Part shown: piece after piece, positions 1 through 10,746 of the stretch
Numbering within the stretch: position 1 is the stretch's first letter
Layout of the letters: each line of letters starts with the position of its first letter
NCBI GenBank assembly: GCA_015484555.1
Contig: WFMZ01000058.1
Coordinates: 60,984-124,983 of the forward strand
Direction: 5' to 3'
Source of the DNA: Hydrogenovibrio sp.
GTDB taxonomy: Bacteria; Pseudomonadota; Gammaproteobacteria; Thiomicrospirales; Thiomicrospiraceae
Length of the DNA stretch: 64,000 bases
The notes under the pieces: model-generated
Told to the model about the DNA's origin: nothing
Database searches by the model: none
What the model saw: the letters and a program-made list of their open reading frames with translations, nothing else
Made by a program: the position numbers and the translations under genes

Positions 1-1106
1 CCTGTGACGTTATTACGTTCGCCCACGTTCACAAACAGCGAACTTTCATCAATATTTAACGGCTCTAGCCCTGATAAGCGACAAACGGGTGCAATGTCTG
101 GCAGCTCTCGGCGAGGGTAACTGTTAGCCGCATCCGCCATGGCTTGTACATGGTCGGGCGTGGTACCACAACAGCCACCAATCATGTTTAGCCAACCACG
201 TTTTGCCCAAATATCAATTTCATGCGCCATTTGCTCTGGTGTTTCATCGTATTCACCAAACTCATTAGGCAGGCCTGCATTGGGGTGAATGGATACATAG
301 GTTTCACAAACACGACTGAGTTCTTCAACGTAAGGGCGCAGTTCTTTTGGCCCTAGTGCGCAGTTTAAACCAACCGTTAAAGGTTCTGCGTGTGCAATGG
401 CGTTGTAGAAAGCTTCGGTAGTTTGCCCAGAAAGGGTTCGGCCAGAGGCATCGGTAATGGTACCTGAAAGCTGAATAGGCACTTCGTAACCGACTTCATC
501 TTCGACTTCTTTAACAGCAAAAATCGCGGCTTTGGCGTTCAAGGTATCAAACACGGTTTCAATCAAAATAGTATCTACGCCGCCTTCTAGCAAAGCATGG
601 GTAGCTTGTTTGTAGGTGGAAACTAACTCATCAAAAGAGGTATTTCGAAAAGAAGGGTCGTTCACATCAGGAGAAATAGAAGCGGTACGGTTAGTCGGCC
701 CTAGCACGCCTGTAACAAAGCGTGGTTTGCCATCTTCAGCTTCGGCAATATCACAAGCTTCACGTGCTATTTTGGCAGCGGACAAGTTGATTTCAGACAC
801 ATATTCTTCCATGTCATAGTCAGCTTGTGCAATCACAGTCGCATTAAACGAGTTGGTTTCTAGCAGGTCTGTGCCATTGCGCAGAAACTCTAAATGAATA
901 TCTCGAATTAAGTCAGGTTTGGTGATAACAAGAATGTCATTGTTACCTTTAATGTCCATGTGGTAATCGGTGAAACGGTCGCCTCGAAAATCTTCTTCGC
1001 TTAATAATTTATCTTGAATCATGGTGCCCATTGCGCCATCTAGCACGACAACACGAGTCGCCAATAAGTCTTTTAAAAGTTGAATTCTTTCGCTGCGATT
1101 TTTCAT
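1..1106 (-). CDS. metH: Methionine synthase (cobalamin-dependent), N-terminal part, truncated by window start
   Basis: Minus-strand translation from ATG at 1106 reads [45 protein letters not shown]..., the typical MetH homocysteine-binding N-terminus; runs off the window edge. Confidence 0.93.
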   Translation of the reverse strand, partial: MKNRSERIQLLKDLLATRVVVLDGAMGTMIQDKLLSEEDFRGDRFTDYHMDIKGNNDILVITKPDLIRDIHLEFLRNGTDLLETNSFNATVIAQADYDMEEYVSEINLSAAKIAREACDIAEAEDGKPRFVTGVLGPTNRTASISPDVNDPSFRNTSFDELVSTYKQATHALLEGGVDTILIETVFDTLNAKAAIFAVKEVEDEVGYEVPIQLSGTITDASGRTLSGQTTEAFYNAIAHAEPLTVGLNCALGPKELRPYVEELSRVCETYVSIHPNAGLPNEFGEYDETPEQMAHEIDIWAKRGWLNMIGGCCGTTPDHVQAMADAANSYPRRELPDIAPVCRLSGLEPLNIDESSLFVNVGERNNVT

Positions 1107-1213
1107 AAGGATTGAGTCTGACAAAATTATAATAATAGCCCGATATTTTACCGCATTTCCAATCAATTTAGCTAAAACCTAGCGTAAGCTGCTTATAAAG
1201 GTAGCTAAACCTT

Positions 1214-1232
1214 AAAAATCGCCAGGGGTGGG
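1214..1232 (+). repeat. Dispersed repeat copy R1 (aaaaatcgccaggggtggg)
   Basis: Exact 16-mer core AAAATCGCCAGGGGTG; intergenic metH/trmA. Confidence 0.9.
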
Positions 1233-1242
1233 TGTCGGGTTT

Positions 1243-1251
1243 TGCTATAAT
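1243..1251 (+). promoter_or_regulatory. Putative extended -10 promoter element (TGcTATAAT) upstream of trmA
   Basis: tgctataat about 41 bp before the trmA ATG; no good -35, and the dispersed repeat R1 occupies the -35 region. Confidence 0.4.
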
Positions 1252-1292
1252 TTAGCCAATTAAGATTAAATAAAGACACGCGAGAATAAGCC

Positions 1293-2402
1293 ATGCTTTG
1301 CCAAGTTTTCCCCGAACAATATGCCGATCAACTGGCTGATAAAACAACCCGTTTTAAGACGTTAGTCCCTAGTTTTAAAGATTTAACCGTGTATGAATCA
1401 GCGCCTAAACATTATCGTGCCCGTGCCGAGTTTCGTATTTGGCATGATGGTGATGAGTCAGACTATATTATGTTTGACCAGGCGACTAAGGAAAAGGTCA
1501 AAATAAAGGCTTGTCCTATGGCTTTGGCAAGCATTGATAGTTTAATGCCTAAACTGATGGCGGCTATTTGTAAGGTACCTGTGTTACGTGTAAGGCTTTT
1601 TCAAGTAGATTTCTTGGCAACCTTATCAGGTGAAATATTGGTCACTTTAATTTACCGTAAATCGATTGAAGAAGATGCCGATTGGTTACAGGCTGCAAAG
1701 GATTTGAAAGATGCTTTAGGGTTGACCTCTTTAATTGGGCGAGCAAGAAAACAAAAGATTTGTTTGCCGAATGACTTTATTGAAGAGCATTTGGAAGTGG
1801 ATGGCAAACCATTTATTTACCAGCAAATTGAAAATAGTTTTACTCAGCCAAACGCTGAAGTCGCGCAAAAAATGTTGAGTTGGGCAAGGGCGATGTCTCA
1901 AAAAGGCAATGACCTTTATGGCAAAGCCGACTTAATTGAACTTTATTGTGGAAATGGCAATTTTTCAATTGCCTTGGCAGAATTTTACAACCAAGTGTTG
2001 GCAACAGAGATTTCTAAAACCTCTGTTTATTCTGCGCAATACAACATTGAGAAGAATGCAGTACAAAACTTAGTGGTTGTCAAAATGGCGGCAGAAGAAA
2101 TTTCGCAAGCAATGAAAGGCACGCGAGAATTCTTTAGAATGAAAGAGGTTGATTTAACGCGCTATGATTTCAAGACCTTATTTGTAGACCCGCCTCGTTC
2201 GGGGCTAGATGACTTGACGCGTAGCATGGTTGCTGACTTTGACAGAGTGATTTATATTTCTTGTAACCCGGATACGTTGGCAAGAGATTTGGTTGAAATT
2301 GAAAAAACTCATGATATTGTGGCGTCAGCTGTATTTGATCAGTTTCCCTATACGCATCACCTGGAAGCAGGTGTGTTTTTAATTAAGAAGGAGTTAGTAT
2401 GA
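1293..2402 (+). CDS. trmA: tRNA (uracil-5-)-methyltransferase TrmA
   Basis: 369 aa; TrmA N-terminus ([11 protein letters not shown]), [16 protein letters not shown] motif, [10 protein letters not shown] and [13 protein letters not shown]. Confidence 0.93.
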   Translation: MLCQVFPEQYADQLADKTTRFKTLVPSFKDLTVYESAPKHYRARAEFRIWHDGDESDYIMFDQATKEKVKIKACPMALASIDSLMPKLMAAICKVPVLRVRLFQVDFLATLSGEILVTLIYRKSIEEDADWLQAAKDLKDALGLTSLIGRARKQKICLPNDFIEEHLEVDGKPFIYQQIENSFTQPNAEVAQKMLSWARAMSQKGNDLYGKADLIELYCGNGNFSIALAEFYNQVLATEISKTSVYSAQYNIEKNAVQNLVVVKMAAEEISQAMKGTREFFRMKEVDLTRYDFKTLFVDPPRSGLDDLTRSMVADFDRVIYISCNPDTLARDLVEIEKTHDIVASAVFDQFPYTHHLEAGVFLIKKELV

Positions 2403-3166
2403 TTTTAGCTTGGATAGGCGCCTTATTTATTGGCTTAAGCTTAGGTTTATTAGGCTCCGGCGGTTCTATTTTAACCGTGCCGACATTGGTCTATTTGGTG
2501 GGGCAAAACCCTAAGGTGGCGATTGCTGGTTCGTTATTAATTGTCGCTTTAATTAGTTTTACTTCTGCGATTGCCTATGCTCGTCAAAAAATGGTGGAGT
2601 GGCCAATTGTGTTTGCCTTTGGGCTTCCTGGTATGTTGGGGGCTGTACTGGGTGCCTGGACAGGGCAGTTTGTTAGTGTGGATGTCCAAATGTTATTTTT
2701 TGGTAGTTTGTTATTAGTGTCTTCTTACTTGATGTTTAAACCGCCTGTTTTAGAAACGGCTTCTGATCAAGCAGAAAGGCATATTATCAAAACTTCTATC
2801 GATGGTTTTTTGGTCGGGATTATTACGGGTTTAGTGGGTGTAGGCGGTGGATTTTTAATTATTCCAGCCTTGGTTTTATTGGCTGGTTTGTCCGTGCGTT
2901 TAGCGATAGGCACCAGCTTAGTTATTATTTCAATGCAAGCCTTTGCTGGATTTGTTGAATATTTACAGGTGCTGGAAAAATTACAGCTGTCGCTTGATTG
3001 GCAGATTATTGGCATATTTTCTGTGATTGGTATCGTAGGTGGGTTAATCGGTAGTAAGCTTTGTGCGTTAATTGATCAAACCTTATTGAAAAAGGTATTT
3101 GGTGGAGTATTAATTTTAATGGGCGGGTTTATTTTGACAGAAGTCTTATCTAGGTTGCTAAGGTAA
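2399..3166 (+). CDS. TauE/SafE (TSUP) family permease
   Basis: 255 aa polytopic protein with duplicated GxxxGLLGSGG / GLVGVGGG motifs. Confidence 0.85.
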   Translation: MILAWIGALFIGLSLGLLGSGGSILTVPTLVYLVGQNPKVAIAGSLLIVALISFTSAIAYARQKMVEWPIVFAFGLPGMLGAVLGAWTGQFVSVDVQMLFFGSLLLVSSYLMFKPPVLETASDQAERHIIKTSIDGFLVGIITGLVGVGGGFLIIPALVLLAGLSVRLAIGTSLVIISMQAFAGFVEYLQVLEKLQLSLDWQIIGIFSVIGIVGGLIGSKLCALIDQTLLKKVFGGVLILMGGFILTEVLSRLLR

Positions 3167-3224
3167 ATTATATCTCGAATCTCTCTTATATAAAAATAGT
3201 CAGTCATGATAAAAGGACTTAACA

Positions 3225-3881
3225 ATGAAAATCGTCTCAATTAATATAGGTAAAGTGAAACAGTATGGCTGGAAAGGCGGTACGCCTTCGGCCATCAATA
3301 AACAGCCAGTATCAGGCAATATTGCCTTGACCTCGACTGGCTTGGAAGGAGATGAACAAGCTAATTTAGAGGCACACGGTGGTGAAGAAAAAGCCGTGTT
3401 AGTCATTCCTGAAAGTAATTATTCATTTTTAGGGGTACAGCAATCAACAGGATTTTTAGGGGAAAACTTACAGTTAAGTGGGTTAACTGAAGCAGACGTT
3501 CAAGTTGGTGACCGTTTACAAATAGGCTCGGTTTTACTGGAAGTTTCCCAGCCCCGTTCACCTTGCTGGAAACTAGGTGAAATAATGAATGATAAAGCCT
3601 TTTTAAAGCAATATTCGCAAGCGGGTCGGGTGGGGTTTTATTGTCGCGTGTTAAAAACAGGGGTAGTAAAAGCTGGGGCAAAAGTAGAGCGGGTCAGTAG
3701 CCAGATACCGAGTGTCGCAATAGATGCCTTGTTTGTCGCACAATTTGAACGCAACCCCAGTAAAACACAATGGCAGATGATACAAAAAGCCATTGATCAC
3801 CCTGCTTTATCGCAAGCTTGGTTAAGCAAGCTAACCACCCTTCAACAACGGGCAAACTTAGCCTTAACACCAAATTTATAA
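3225..3881 (+). CDS. MOSC domain protein (YiiM-like)
   Basis: GLEGDEQANLEAHGGEEKAVL and GENLQLSGLTEADVQVGDRLQIG are MOSC hallmarks. Confidence 0.85.
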   Translation: MKIVSINIGKVKQYGWKGGTPSAINKQPVSGNIALTSTGLEGDEQANLEAHGGEEKAVLVIPESNYSFLGVQQSTGFLGENLQLSGLTEADVQVGDRLQIGSVLLEVSQPRSPCWKLGEIMNDKAFLKQYSQAGRVGFYCRVLKTGVVKAGAKVERVSSQIPSVAIDALFVAQFERNPSKTQWQMIQKAIDHPALSQAWLSKLTTLQQRANLALTPNL

Positions 3882-3899
3882 CGGTTTATACTAAAGACT

Positions 3900-4712
3900 A
3901 TGACAACGCCAAAATGGACTAAAAAAGAACGTACTAAAGACTGGATTAAACCCCCAAAGCATATTTTAAAATTGGTGGGAAGAGCCATTTCCCAATATAA
4001 AATGATTAAAGAGGGCGATAAAATCTTACTGGGGTTATCGGGTGGAAAAGATTCGATGGCTTTATTGGTTATCCTAAAGCACTTCCAACGTCATTCACCT
4101 GTTAAGTTTGAACTGGCTGCCTGTACCATTAACCCTGAAATTCCTGGATTTGATCCTTCGCCATTAAAGGACTGGGTAGCCTTATTAGGCAACGTAGCGT
4201 ATTTTTATGAATCTGAAGACATGGTTGCCTTGGCCGACTCCCACATGGTTGGAAACTCTTTTTGTAGTTTCTGTGCACGTCAAAAACGGGGCAAACTCTA
4301 TACCGTTTGTCGGCGAGAAGGCTACAACGTCTTAGCTTTGGCACAACATTTAGACGACTTAGCCGAAAGCTTTATCATGTCTGCTTTTAATGCGGGCGAA
4401 CTGCGTACCATGAAAGCACACTACTTAAACAATGATAAAGATGTGCGTATTATCCGCCCTTTGGTTAGAGTGAGAGAAAGAGATACCCGTGCTTTTTCAC
4501 AAGAAGCTGGCTTGCCGGTTATTGAAGATAATTGCCCAGCCTGTTATGCCAAACCCCAGCAACGTCAACGTATGAAAGAACTGTTGTTGGCTGAAGAAGA
4601 ACACAATAGCCATTTATATTCGAACTTATTGACGGCCATGCAACCTCTGATTCAAGATGATAACCATGATGGGCTAGCGGCTTTGCTGGAAGAGGCTTCT
4701 AATAATGGCTAG
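3900..4712 (+). CDS. ttcA: tRNA 2-thiocytidine biosynthesis protein TtcA
   Basis: PP-loop SGGKDS, CSFC and CPAC cysteine motifs, AQHLDDLAES. Confidence 0.92.
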   Translation: MTTPKWTKKERTKDWIKPPKHILKLVGRAISQYKMIKEGDKILLGLSGGKDSMALLVILKHFQRHSPVKFELAACTINPEIPGFDPSPLKDWVALLGNVAYFYESEDMVALADSHMVGNSFCSFCARQKRGKLYTVCRREGYNVLALAQHLDDLAESFIMSAFNAGELRTMKAHYLNNDKDVRIIRPLVRVRERDTRAFSQEAGLPVIEDNCPACYAKPQQRQRMKELLLAEEEHNSHLYSNLLTAMQPLIQDDNHDGLAALLEEASNNG

Positions 4713-5631
4713 TTCAAAAATCAGTAATACATCACCTTCTATCAAACACCGTATTGCTGGTTGGCTGTTTATAAAGTTCTTTTGGGTACTTTCTAAGTTT
4801 TCTTTAAAAAACTTACATAGGCTCGGTAGCCTTGTCGGTTGGGGACTATCTCTTTTTCCTAACTACAATCGTAATGTGGTACGAGCGAATTTAAAAGTGG
4901 CTTATCCACAGCTATCTTCAAGTGAACGGCTTGTGATGGAAAAGATGACCTTGAAAGAAAATGCTAAAAGTTTTACTGAGCTAGGCGCACTTTGGGAGTG
5001 GTCATCTGATAGCCGCCAAGCGTTGGTTAAAGCATTTTATGGCAAAGAGCACTTAGAGGCTAAGGAAGCAAAAGGCAAGGGCATTATTCTCTTGACCCCA
5101 CACTTTGGTGCTTGGGAGCTTTTAACCGAGGCTATTCAGGAGCAAGAGCTAGTAACGATACTCTATCAGCCACCTAAAATTAAGCAGATTGAAGACTATA
5201 TTGTGCAAGCTCGTTTGAGCGCAAAGGGGCGAGCCGTACCAACCAATGCACGCGGCGTGAAAGAAATTTTTAAGTCCTTGCTTAAAAAGCAAAGAGTGGG
5301 AATATTACCCGACCAAGACCCGGGTGATACTGGCAGTATCTATGCCCCTTTCTTTGGGCACCCTGCTAGAAGTATGACCTTGATTGCGAAGCTGGTTCGT
5401 AAGACACAAGCCACGGTTGTGTTTATCGTTGCAGAACGATTGCCCAATGCAGAGGGCTTTGCTATTCATATCTTACCAGCAGATTCGGAAATCTATTCAG
5501 AAGATGACTTGGTGTCTGTTATGGCTTTAAATAAAGGGGTTGAAGCCTGTGTGGCGATTAACCCCACACAGTATTTGTGGAGTTATAAGCGGTATCGTCA
5601 TCCTCCTGCTGGCACAGAAGATATCTATTAA
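4705..5631 (+). CDS. Lauroyl/myristoyl-type lipid A acyltransferase (LpxL/HtrB family)
   Basis: TPHFGAWELL, PDQDPGDTGSIYAPFFG, YLWSYKRYRHPP C-terminus. Confidence 0.88.
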   Translation: MASSKISNTSPSIKHRIAGWLFIKFFWVLSKFSLKNLHRLGSLVGWGLSLFPNYNRNVVRANLKVAYPQLSSSERLVMEKMTLKENAKSFTELGALWEWSSDSRQALVKAFYGKEHLEAKEAKGKGIILLTPHFGAWELLTEAIQEQELVTILYQPPKIKQIEDYIVQARLSAKGRAVPTNARGVKEIFKSLLKKQRVGILPDQDPGDTGSIYAPFFGHPARSMTLIAKLVRKTQATVVFIVAERLPNAEGFAIHILPADSEIYSEDDLVSVMALNKGVEACVAINPTQYLWSYKRYRHPPAGTEDIY

Positions 5632-5677
5632 ACGGCTTTAAGTAAACTATTTATTACTTAATGTTTTGATAGAGTCT

Positions 5678-6247
5678 TTATTTAAAGTCTGATAGTTTCA
5701 TTTTAGCCGCATCATCAACAGTACAGTCGGTGTCAAAATTATTTTGTGCAATTAGATAAGCTTGAAAGGCGGCAGGTATGTTTTCAAAACCATTATTTTT
5801 GACAATATGTTTAAAGATCGCGCCATAGTTTTTCTTATGAACAACGATATAACCTTGCTCTGAAGGCATGATCTTAACACCTTTCTTTTCTATCAAGGCT
5901 TTATAAAGGTTTGGCTTTTCAATTTGCATACGTTTGCCATCCAGCACTAAGAACGTAACATAAGAGTTGCCTTTTGTTTTAGCTGTAGTCGTGCCAGTAA
6001 GATTTTGGCTCAGTTTTTTAGCTAAACTATTTTGTAGCGTAGGTTCTGCAACAGAGATGTTTTTGGTTAACCAAGGCAAAAGCTTGTTGACTATTAAGGC
6101 AATATTATCGACATCTGTCTCAGACATAATATCTTTTAGTCTATCTTCAATATTCTCTAATCGATCAAGACGATCATTTAAAGTATCTAATTCTTGTTGT
6201 TGGCGACGTTTTAATTCGGCAATAGAAGTTTCTCTGTTTATGTTCAT
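5678..6247 (-). CDS. Hypothetical coiled-coil protein
   Basis: 189 aa ORF with N-terminal coiled coil (LKRRQQQELDTLNDRLDRLENIEDRL); no family recognised. Confidence 0.6.
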   Translation of the reverse strand: MNINRETSIAELKRRQQQELDTLNDRLDRLENIEDRLKDIMSETDVDNIALIVNKLLPWLTKNISVAEPTLQNSLAKKLSQNLTGTTTAKTKGNSYVTFLVLDGKRMQIEKPNLYKALIEKKGVKIMPSEQGYIVVHKKNYGAIFKHIVKNNGFENIPAAFQAYLIAQNNFDTDCTVDDAAKMKLSDFK

Positions 6248-6358
6248 AATTATTTCCTTTATATTTAATATAATTTGATAATATTATTTTTTATAAATCA
6301 TGTCAAGAGTGTCTTGATTGTTTTTGAGTTGTGATTGATGACTGAACGGAGCGTTAGA

Positions 6359-7279
6359 TTATTTTTTAATAGATAATATGAAGATGCCAGATAGTACCAG
6401 GCTAAGTCCAATAATATGTGACCAACCAAAAGGTTCGTTTAATATCCAAACGGCTAGCACTAATGTGAATATAGGTCCTAGCATACCAATAATGCCCGTT
6501 TGGGTTCCGCCTATTCGGTGAATGGCTTCAGCGACCATAAAGCTGGGAATAACGGTGCTAAAAATAGCCAATAACCCTAGCCATAACCAAGCCTTTGTTG
6601 TGATGATTAGGTCGGCAGGATTGACTAGGCTAAAGAAGTAAATTAACACCAATAGGCTGGAAATGCTCATTGCCAGGCTAGTAAACCATAGACTGCCTAT
6701 TTTGGCCATCACAGGCTTGCTTAGTAAGACATAAATGGAAAAAGTAAAGGCGGAAAGCATCACCCAAAAAGTGCCCCAAACAATATCATTTCCACCGACA
6801 CTCATTTCCGCTGAAAATACCACCCACAAGCCCACGTAGGATAGAAGGATGGCTATGCCGACCTTTTTGGTTAAGGGTGTTTTTAGAAATAGCGCGCCTA
6901 AGATGGCGACCCAAATAGGGTAGGTAAATAGGGTCAATCTTTCCAGTTGAGCGCTAATGGTTTCTAAGCCTTTTAGATCCAGCCAAGAAGATAAAAAATA
7001 GCCAATAAAGCCTAAAAATAAGATAATCAAAATCTTCCGTTTGATTAGTGAAGGCTGAATGGGCTGGCGTTTAATTAACCAAGCTATAATCATTAGGTAA
7101 ATAGGCAGTGCAATGGCCATACGTAGCATTAAAACGCTATCAGCATCGAGTCCCTCGGCATAGGCAAGCTTAATAAAAATAGATTTTAAAGAGAATAAAG
7201 CGGTGCCAATGATAGCTAATAGCATGCCGACTAAAAAGTACTGAGAATGAAAGTTAAGGCCAGATAGTTTATTGAACAT
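6359..7279 (-). CDS. DMT superfamily (EamA) transporter
   Basis: About 10 hydrophobic segments with EamA-like repeats. Confidence 0.85.
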   Translation of the reverse strand: MFNKLSGLNFHSQYFLVGMLLAIIGTALFSLKSIFIKLAYAEGLDADSVLMLRMAIALPIYLMIIAWLIKRQPIQPSLIKRKILIILFLGFIGYFLSSWLDLKGLETISAQLERLTLFTYPIWVAILGALFLKTPLTKKVGIAILLSYVGLWVVFSAEMSVGGNDIVWGTFWVMLSAFTFSIYVLLSKPVMAKIGSLWFTSLAMSISSLLVLIYFFSLVNPADLIITTKAWLWLGLLAIFSTVIPSFMVAEAIHRIGGTQTGIIGMLGPIFTLVLAVWILNEPFGWSHIIGLSLVLSGIFILSIKK

Positions 7280-7282
7280 GTT

Positions 7283-7876
7283 TTAAGTTAATTTATGCCC
7301 AATATACCAAGCATAGCGATGGGCGGAAAGGGTATTACTCTCTTTTAAAAAGCCTTCGCCATAAATTTCGGTGGTTAGGCTAGGAAAGGCATGATTCAAC
7401 TCACCGCTGTTCAAGTAAAAACTAGGGTTGCTAGGGGCGTTATTTTGAACGGGTGCTAAAAAGGTCTGTATAAATAATTTCCCACCTGGCTTTAGAGCCT
7501 GTTCAATTTGTGAAAACAAAGCTCTATTTAGGTATTTGCTCACCACAATCACATCATATTGTTGATAAGGAAATAGCATCTGTTCAAAGTCACATAAAGT
7601 AGGGGTGATACTTAAACGGTTTACCGCAGCATAATTATTCAGCTGTGTTAAGGCAATATCTGAAATATCCCATGCATCGACGGTTAAGCCACACTGTGCC
7701 ATAAACCGTGCATTACCACCGAGCCCACAGGCTAAGTCTAACCCCTTCCCTTTTAAAGGCAGTTGTGGGCCATGTTGTTTTAATACCCAGGCAGGAGGTA
7801 CAAAATCGCCAGGGGTGGTCTGTGCATATTTATAATCCCATTTTTTAGCAAGGGAATGAGGGGGTGAAAAGTCCAT
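7283..7876 (-). CDS. Class I SAM-dependent methyltransferase (TehB-like)
   Basis: GLDLACGLGGNARFMAQCGLTVDAWDIS motif I. Confidence 0.8.
   Translation of the reverse strand: MDFSPPHSLAKKWDYKYAQTTPGDFVPPAWVLKQHGPQLPLKGKGLDLACGLGGNARFMAQCGLTVDAWDISDIALTQLNNYAAVNRLSITPTLCDFEQMLFPYQQYDVIVVSKYLNRALFSQIEQALKPGGKLFIQTFLAPVQNNAPSNPSFYLNSGELNHAFPSLTTEIYGEGFLKESNTLSAHRYAWYIGHKLT
7802..7820 (+). repeat. Dispersed repeat copy R2, inside methyltransferase CDS (antisense orientation)
   Basis: aaaatcgccaggggtggtc; exact core. Sense strand encodes TTPGDF. Confidence 0.9.
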
Positions 7877-9327
7877 TATTTACGCCAGAATGCGGCGGTA
7901 AACAGTACTAATAGGGTGAATATTTCTAAACGCCCTAGCAGCATGGTGAAAGTTAGCACCCATTTTACGGGGTCAGAGACATTTTGATAGTTGGCAGCCA
8001 CTTCGCCTAAACCAGGTCCTAGGTTATTAATAGAGGCTGCGACGGCAGAAAAAGCCGTTACTTGATCTAACCCTAGCATCATTAAAGTCAGCATAATCAC
8101 CACAAATGAAACGATGTAAAGAGAGAAAAACCCCCAAACAGCGGTAATGACTTTATCAGGTATCGCTTTGCCATTTAGTTTGACGGGCATTAAAGCATTA
8201 GGATGTAGCAAACGTTTTATTTCTCGGCTACCTTGCTTAGCCAGTAGCACAAAACGAATGACTTTCATACCGCCCGCGGTAGAGCCTGCACTACCCCCAA
8301 TGAAACTCATCATAATAAGCATGGTGGGTACAAAGGCTGGCCAGACAGAATAATTGGTACTAGAAAAACCGGTTGTTGTGGCTAAAGAAATGGTCTGAAA
8401 AGCGCCAAAACGTAAGCTTTCTTCCCAGGTTGGGTAAACATTGTTGAGGGTTAAGTATAGGGTACTGATGACAATACCTAATAGTAGTAAGCCTGCATAG
8501 ACCTTTACTTCTGGATCAAGCCGATAGGCGGTTAGGCTTCTACTGCGGAAGGCGCTGAAATGTAAGGCAAAATTAATGCCGGATAACACCATAAATAGCA
8601 TAGCGACTAGTTCGACTTCGACGCTTTGGAAATAGCCAATACTGCTATCGTGAGTTGAAAATCCACCAATAGCGACGGTAGAAAAGCTATGGGTAATCGC
8701 ATCAAAGCCATTCATGCCAGCTAAATAGTAGCCAATAGCACAAGAAATAGTGAGCCCTAAATAGATATACCAAAGCGCTTTTGCTGTTTCAGAAATCCGG
8801 GGAGCGAGTTTAGAATCTTTCACTGGACCAGGTGTTTCGGCACGATAAAGCTGCATGCCACCAATGCCTAACATAGGCAAAATAGCGACGGCTAAAACGA
8901 TAATACCCATGCCGCCTAACCATTGAAGCTGCTGGCGATACCATAGTAAAGAATGGGGTAAAAGGTCAAGCCCAACCATCACGGTTGCCCCTGTGGTGGT
9001 TAGGGCAGAAAAAGATTCAAATACGGAGTCGGTAACACTCATAAATGTATTGGTGGTGAAATATAAAGGCACGGCGGCGGCAAAGCCTAGCACGGACCAG
9101 AACATGACTACTATTAAAAAGCCATCACGAATTTTTAATTCATGGTGATCATGACGGCTTGGATACCAGAGTAAAATACCGACAATAAGCAAGCCTATTA
9201 AGGATTTACTAAACTCTTCTATACCGCCATCTTGGTAGATAAGGGCAATGATAATAGGGGGAATCAACGTTAAGCTGAAGACCATTAACAGCAGGCCTAA
9301 TATTCTAAAAATCAGTTTACTATGCAT
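7876..9327 (-). CDS. trkH: Trk potassium uptake protein TrkH
   Basis: 483 aa; TTTGATVM, TTTGFS selectivity-filter-like segments, SAGSTAGGMK. Confidence 0.92.
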   Translation of the reverse strand: MHSKLIFRILGLLLMVFSLTLIPPIIIALIYQDGGIEEFSKSLIGLLIVGILLWYPSRHDHHELKIRDGFLIVVMFWSVLGFAAAVPLYFTTNTFMSVTDSVFESFSALTTTGATVMVGLDLLPHSLLWYRQQLQWLGGMGIIVLAVAILPMLGIGGMQLYRAETPGPVKDSKLAPRISETAKALWYIYLGLTISCAIGYYLAGMNGFDAITHSFSTVAIGGFSTHDSSIGYFQSVEVELVAMLFMVLSGINFALHFSAFRSRSLTAYRLDPEVKVYAGLLLLGIVISTLYLTLNNVYPTWEESLRFGAFQTISLATTTGFSSTNYSVWPAFVPTMLIMMSFIGGSAGSTAGGMKVIRFVLLAKQGSREIKRLLHPNALMPVKLNGKAIPDKVITAVWGFFSLYIVSFVVIMLTLMMLGLDQVTAFSAVAASINNLGPGLGEVAANYQNVSDPVKWVLTFTMLLGRLEIFTLLVLFTAAFWRK

Positions 9328-9336
9328 GATTTCGTC

Positions 9337-10734
9337 CTAAAACCAGTTTTTCTTTTCTTTGGGTGAAAAAATGTCAGAAATTTCTTCTGAACGGGTCGAA
9401 TCTGTTAGAAAAATAACAGCATGGTCTTCTGCTTCAATCACAATGTTTCTATGTGATATAAGCACTTCATTGTTTCGGATGATACAGCCGATGGTGATAT
9501 CCGCAGGCCATTTAATTTCGCCAATACGCTTGCCAATAATAGAAGAGCTATTCTCACTACCATGCACGATCACTTCTAATACTTCAGCTGCACCACGGCG
9601 TAAACTAAAGGCCTTCACCGTATCGCCTTCTCGCATATAGTGAAGCAGGTGGCTGGTCGTGATTTGGTGAGCTGAAATAGCCACATCAATACTGTTTAGG
9701 TGAATAAGATCAACATAAGATTGGTTGTTGACCAAGGCGATGACTCGGTTCACCCCTAATTTCTTGGCAAGCATACCTGAAATAATATTGGCCTCATCAG
9801 AGTTAGTGACCGCAATGAATAGATCAATTTCATCAATATTTTCTTCGGTTAACAATGACTTATCAGAAACATCTCCATGAATGATAATGGCATCATCAAG
9901 GGACTCTGCAATCATTCTAGCTTGCGAAATATCACGGTCAATAATTTTAACTTGGTGTTGTTTTTCAAGGTCTTTGGCTAAACTAAAACCAATATTACCG
10001 CCTCCCGCAATCATGATGTTTCGAGAAGGACGCACCTTGTCACGGCGTAGCTCGTTGGCAATAATTTGAATAGCATCTGGTACGGCTAAGAAAAATACTT
10101 CATCTCCTTCAAAAATAATCGTTTTGCCTGTTGGCATGATGACTTCACGATGGCGGTAAATGGCCACAATTCGGGTTTCAATGCCTTCTGGTAAATGGTG
10201 TTTAATTTCAGCAATTTCTTTCCCCACTAATAAGCTGCCTGCACGAGCCTTGATGGCTACAATTCGCACTTTAGAGTCTGCAAAATCGACTACTTGTAAA
10301 GATCCAGGGTATTCAATTAACTGCATAATGTAATCTTTAACTAGGTTTTCTGGGCTAATTAAGGCATCAATTTGAATGGCTTCATGGTTAATATTCTTAT
10401 CAAATAACTCTGGGTGGTTTAAAAAACCTGTGCTACGAACGCGGGCAATTTTGGTCGGTGTTTTGTGTAACATGTGAGCAATTTGACAGGCTAAGATATT
10501 GGTATCATCTTTTTGAGTAGCCGCAATAAGCATGTCTGCATATTCTAAGCCTGCTTGTAGCAAGACATCAGGATTAGCTGCATGACCGTTTATGGTTTGA
10601 ATATCTAATCGGTCTTGTAGGCGCTGCAGATTAGTGGAGTCAAGATCAACCACCGTCACGCTATGATTCTCTTTGGCCAGTAGCTCGGTTAAAGAAGACC
10701 CTACTTGTCCTGCGCCTAAAATTAATATATTCAT
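9337..10734 (-). CDS. trkA: Trk system NAD-binding protein TrkA
   Basis: Two RCK halves: MNILILGAGQVGSSL and IMIAGGGNIGFSLA. Confidence 0.93.
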   Translation of the reverse strand: MNILILGAGQVGSSLTELLAKENHSVTVVDLDSTNLQRLQDRLDIQTINGHAANPDVLLQAGLEYADMLIAATQKDDTNILACQIAHMLHKTPTKIARVRSTGFLNHPELFDKNINHEAIQIDALISPENLVKDYIMQLIEYPGSLQVVDFADSKVRIVAIKARAGSLLVGKEIAEIKHHLPEGIETRIVAIYRHREVIMPTGKTIIFEGDEVFFLAVPDAIQIIANELRRDKVRPSRNIMIAGGGNIGFSLAKDLEKQHQVKIIDRDISQARMIAESLDDAIIIHGDVSDKSLLTEENIDEIDLFIAVTNSDEANIISGMLAKKLGVNRVIALVNNQSYVDLIHLNSIDVAISAHQITTSHLLHYMREGDTVKAFSLRRGAAEVLEVIVHGSENSSSIIGKRIGEIKWPADITIGCIIRNNEVLISHRNIVIEAEDHAVIFLTDSTRSEEISDIFSPKEKKNWF

Positions 10735-10746
10735 GATATCGTTGCT

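Noticed and set aside
616-819. 67-aa plus-strand ORF in the supplied track
   Set aside because: Antisense to metH, which reads continuously on the minus strand through this region.
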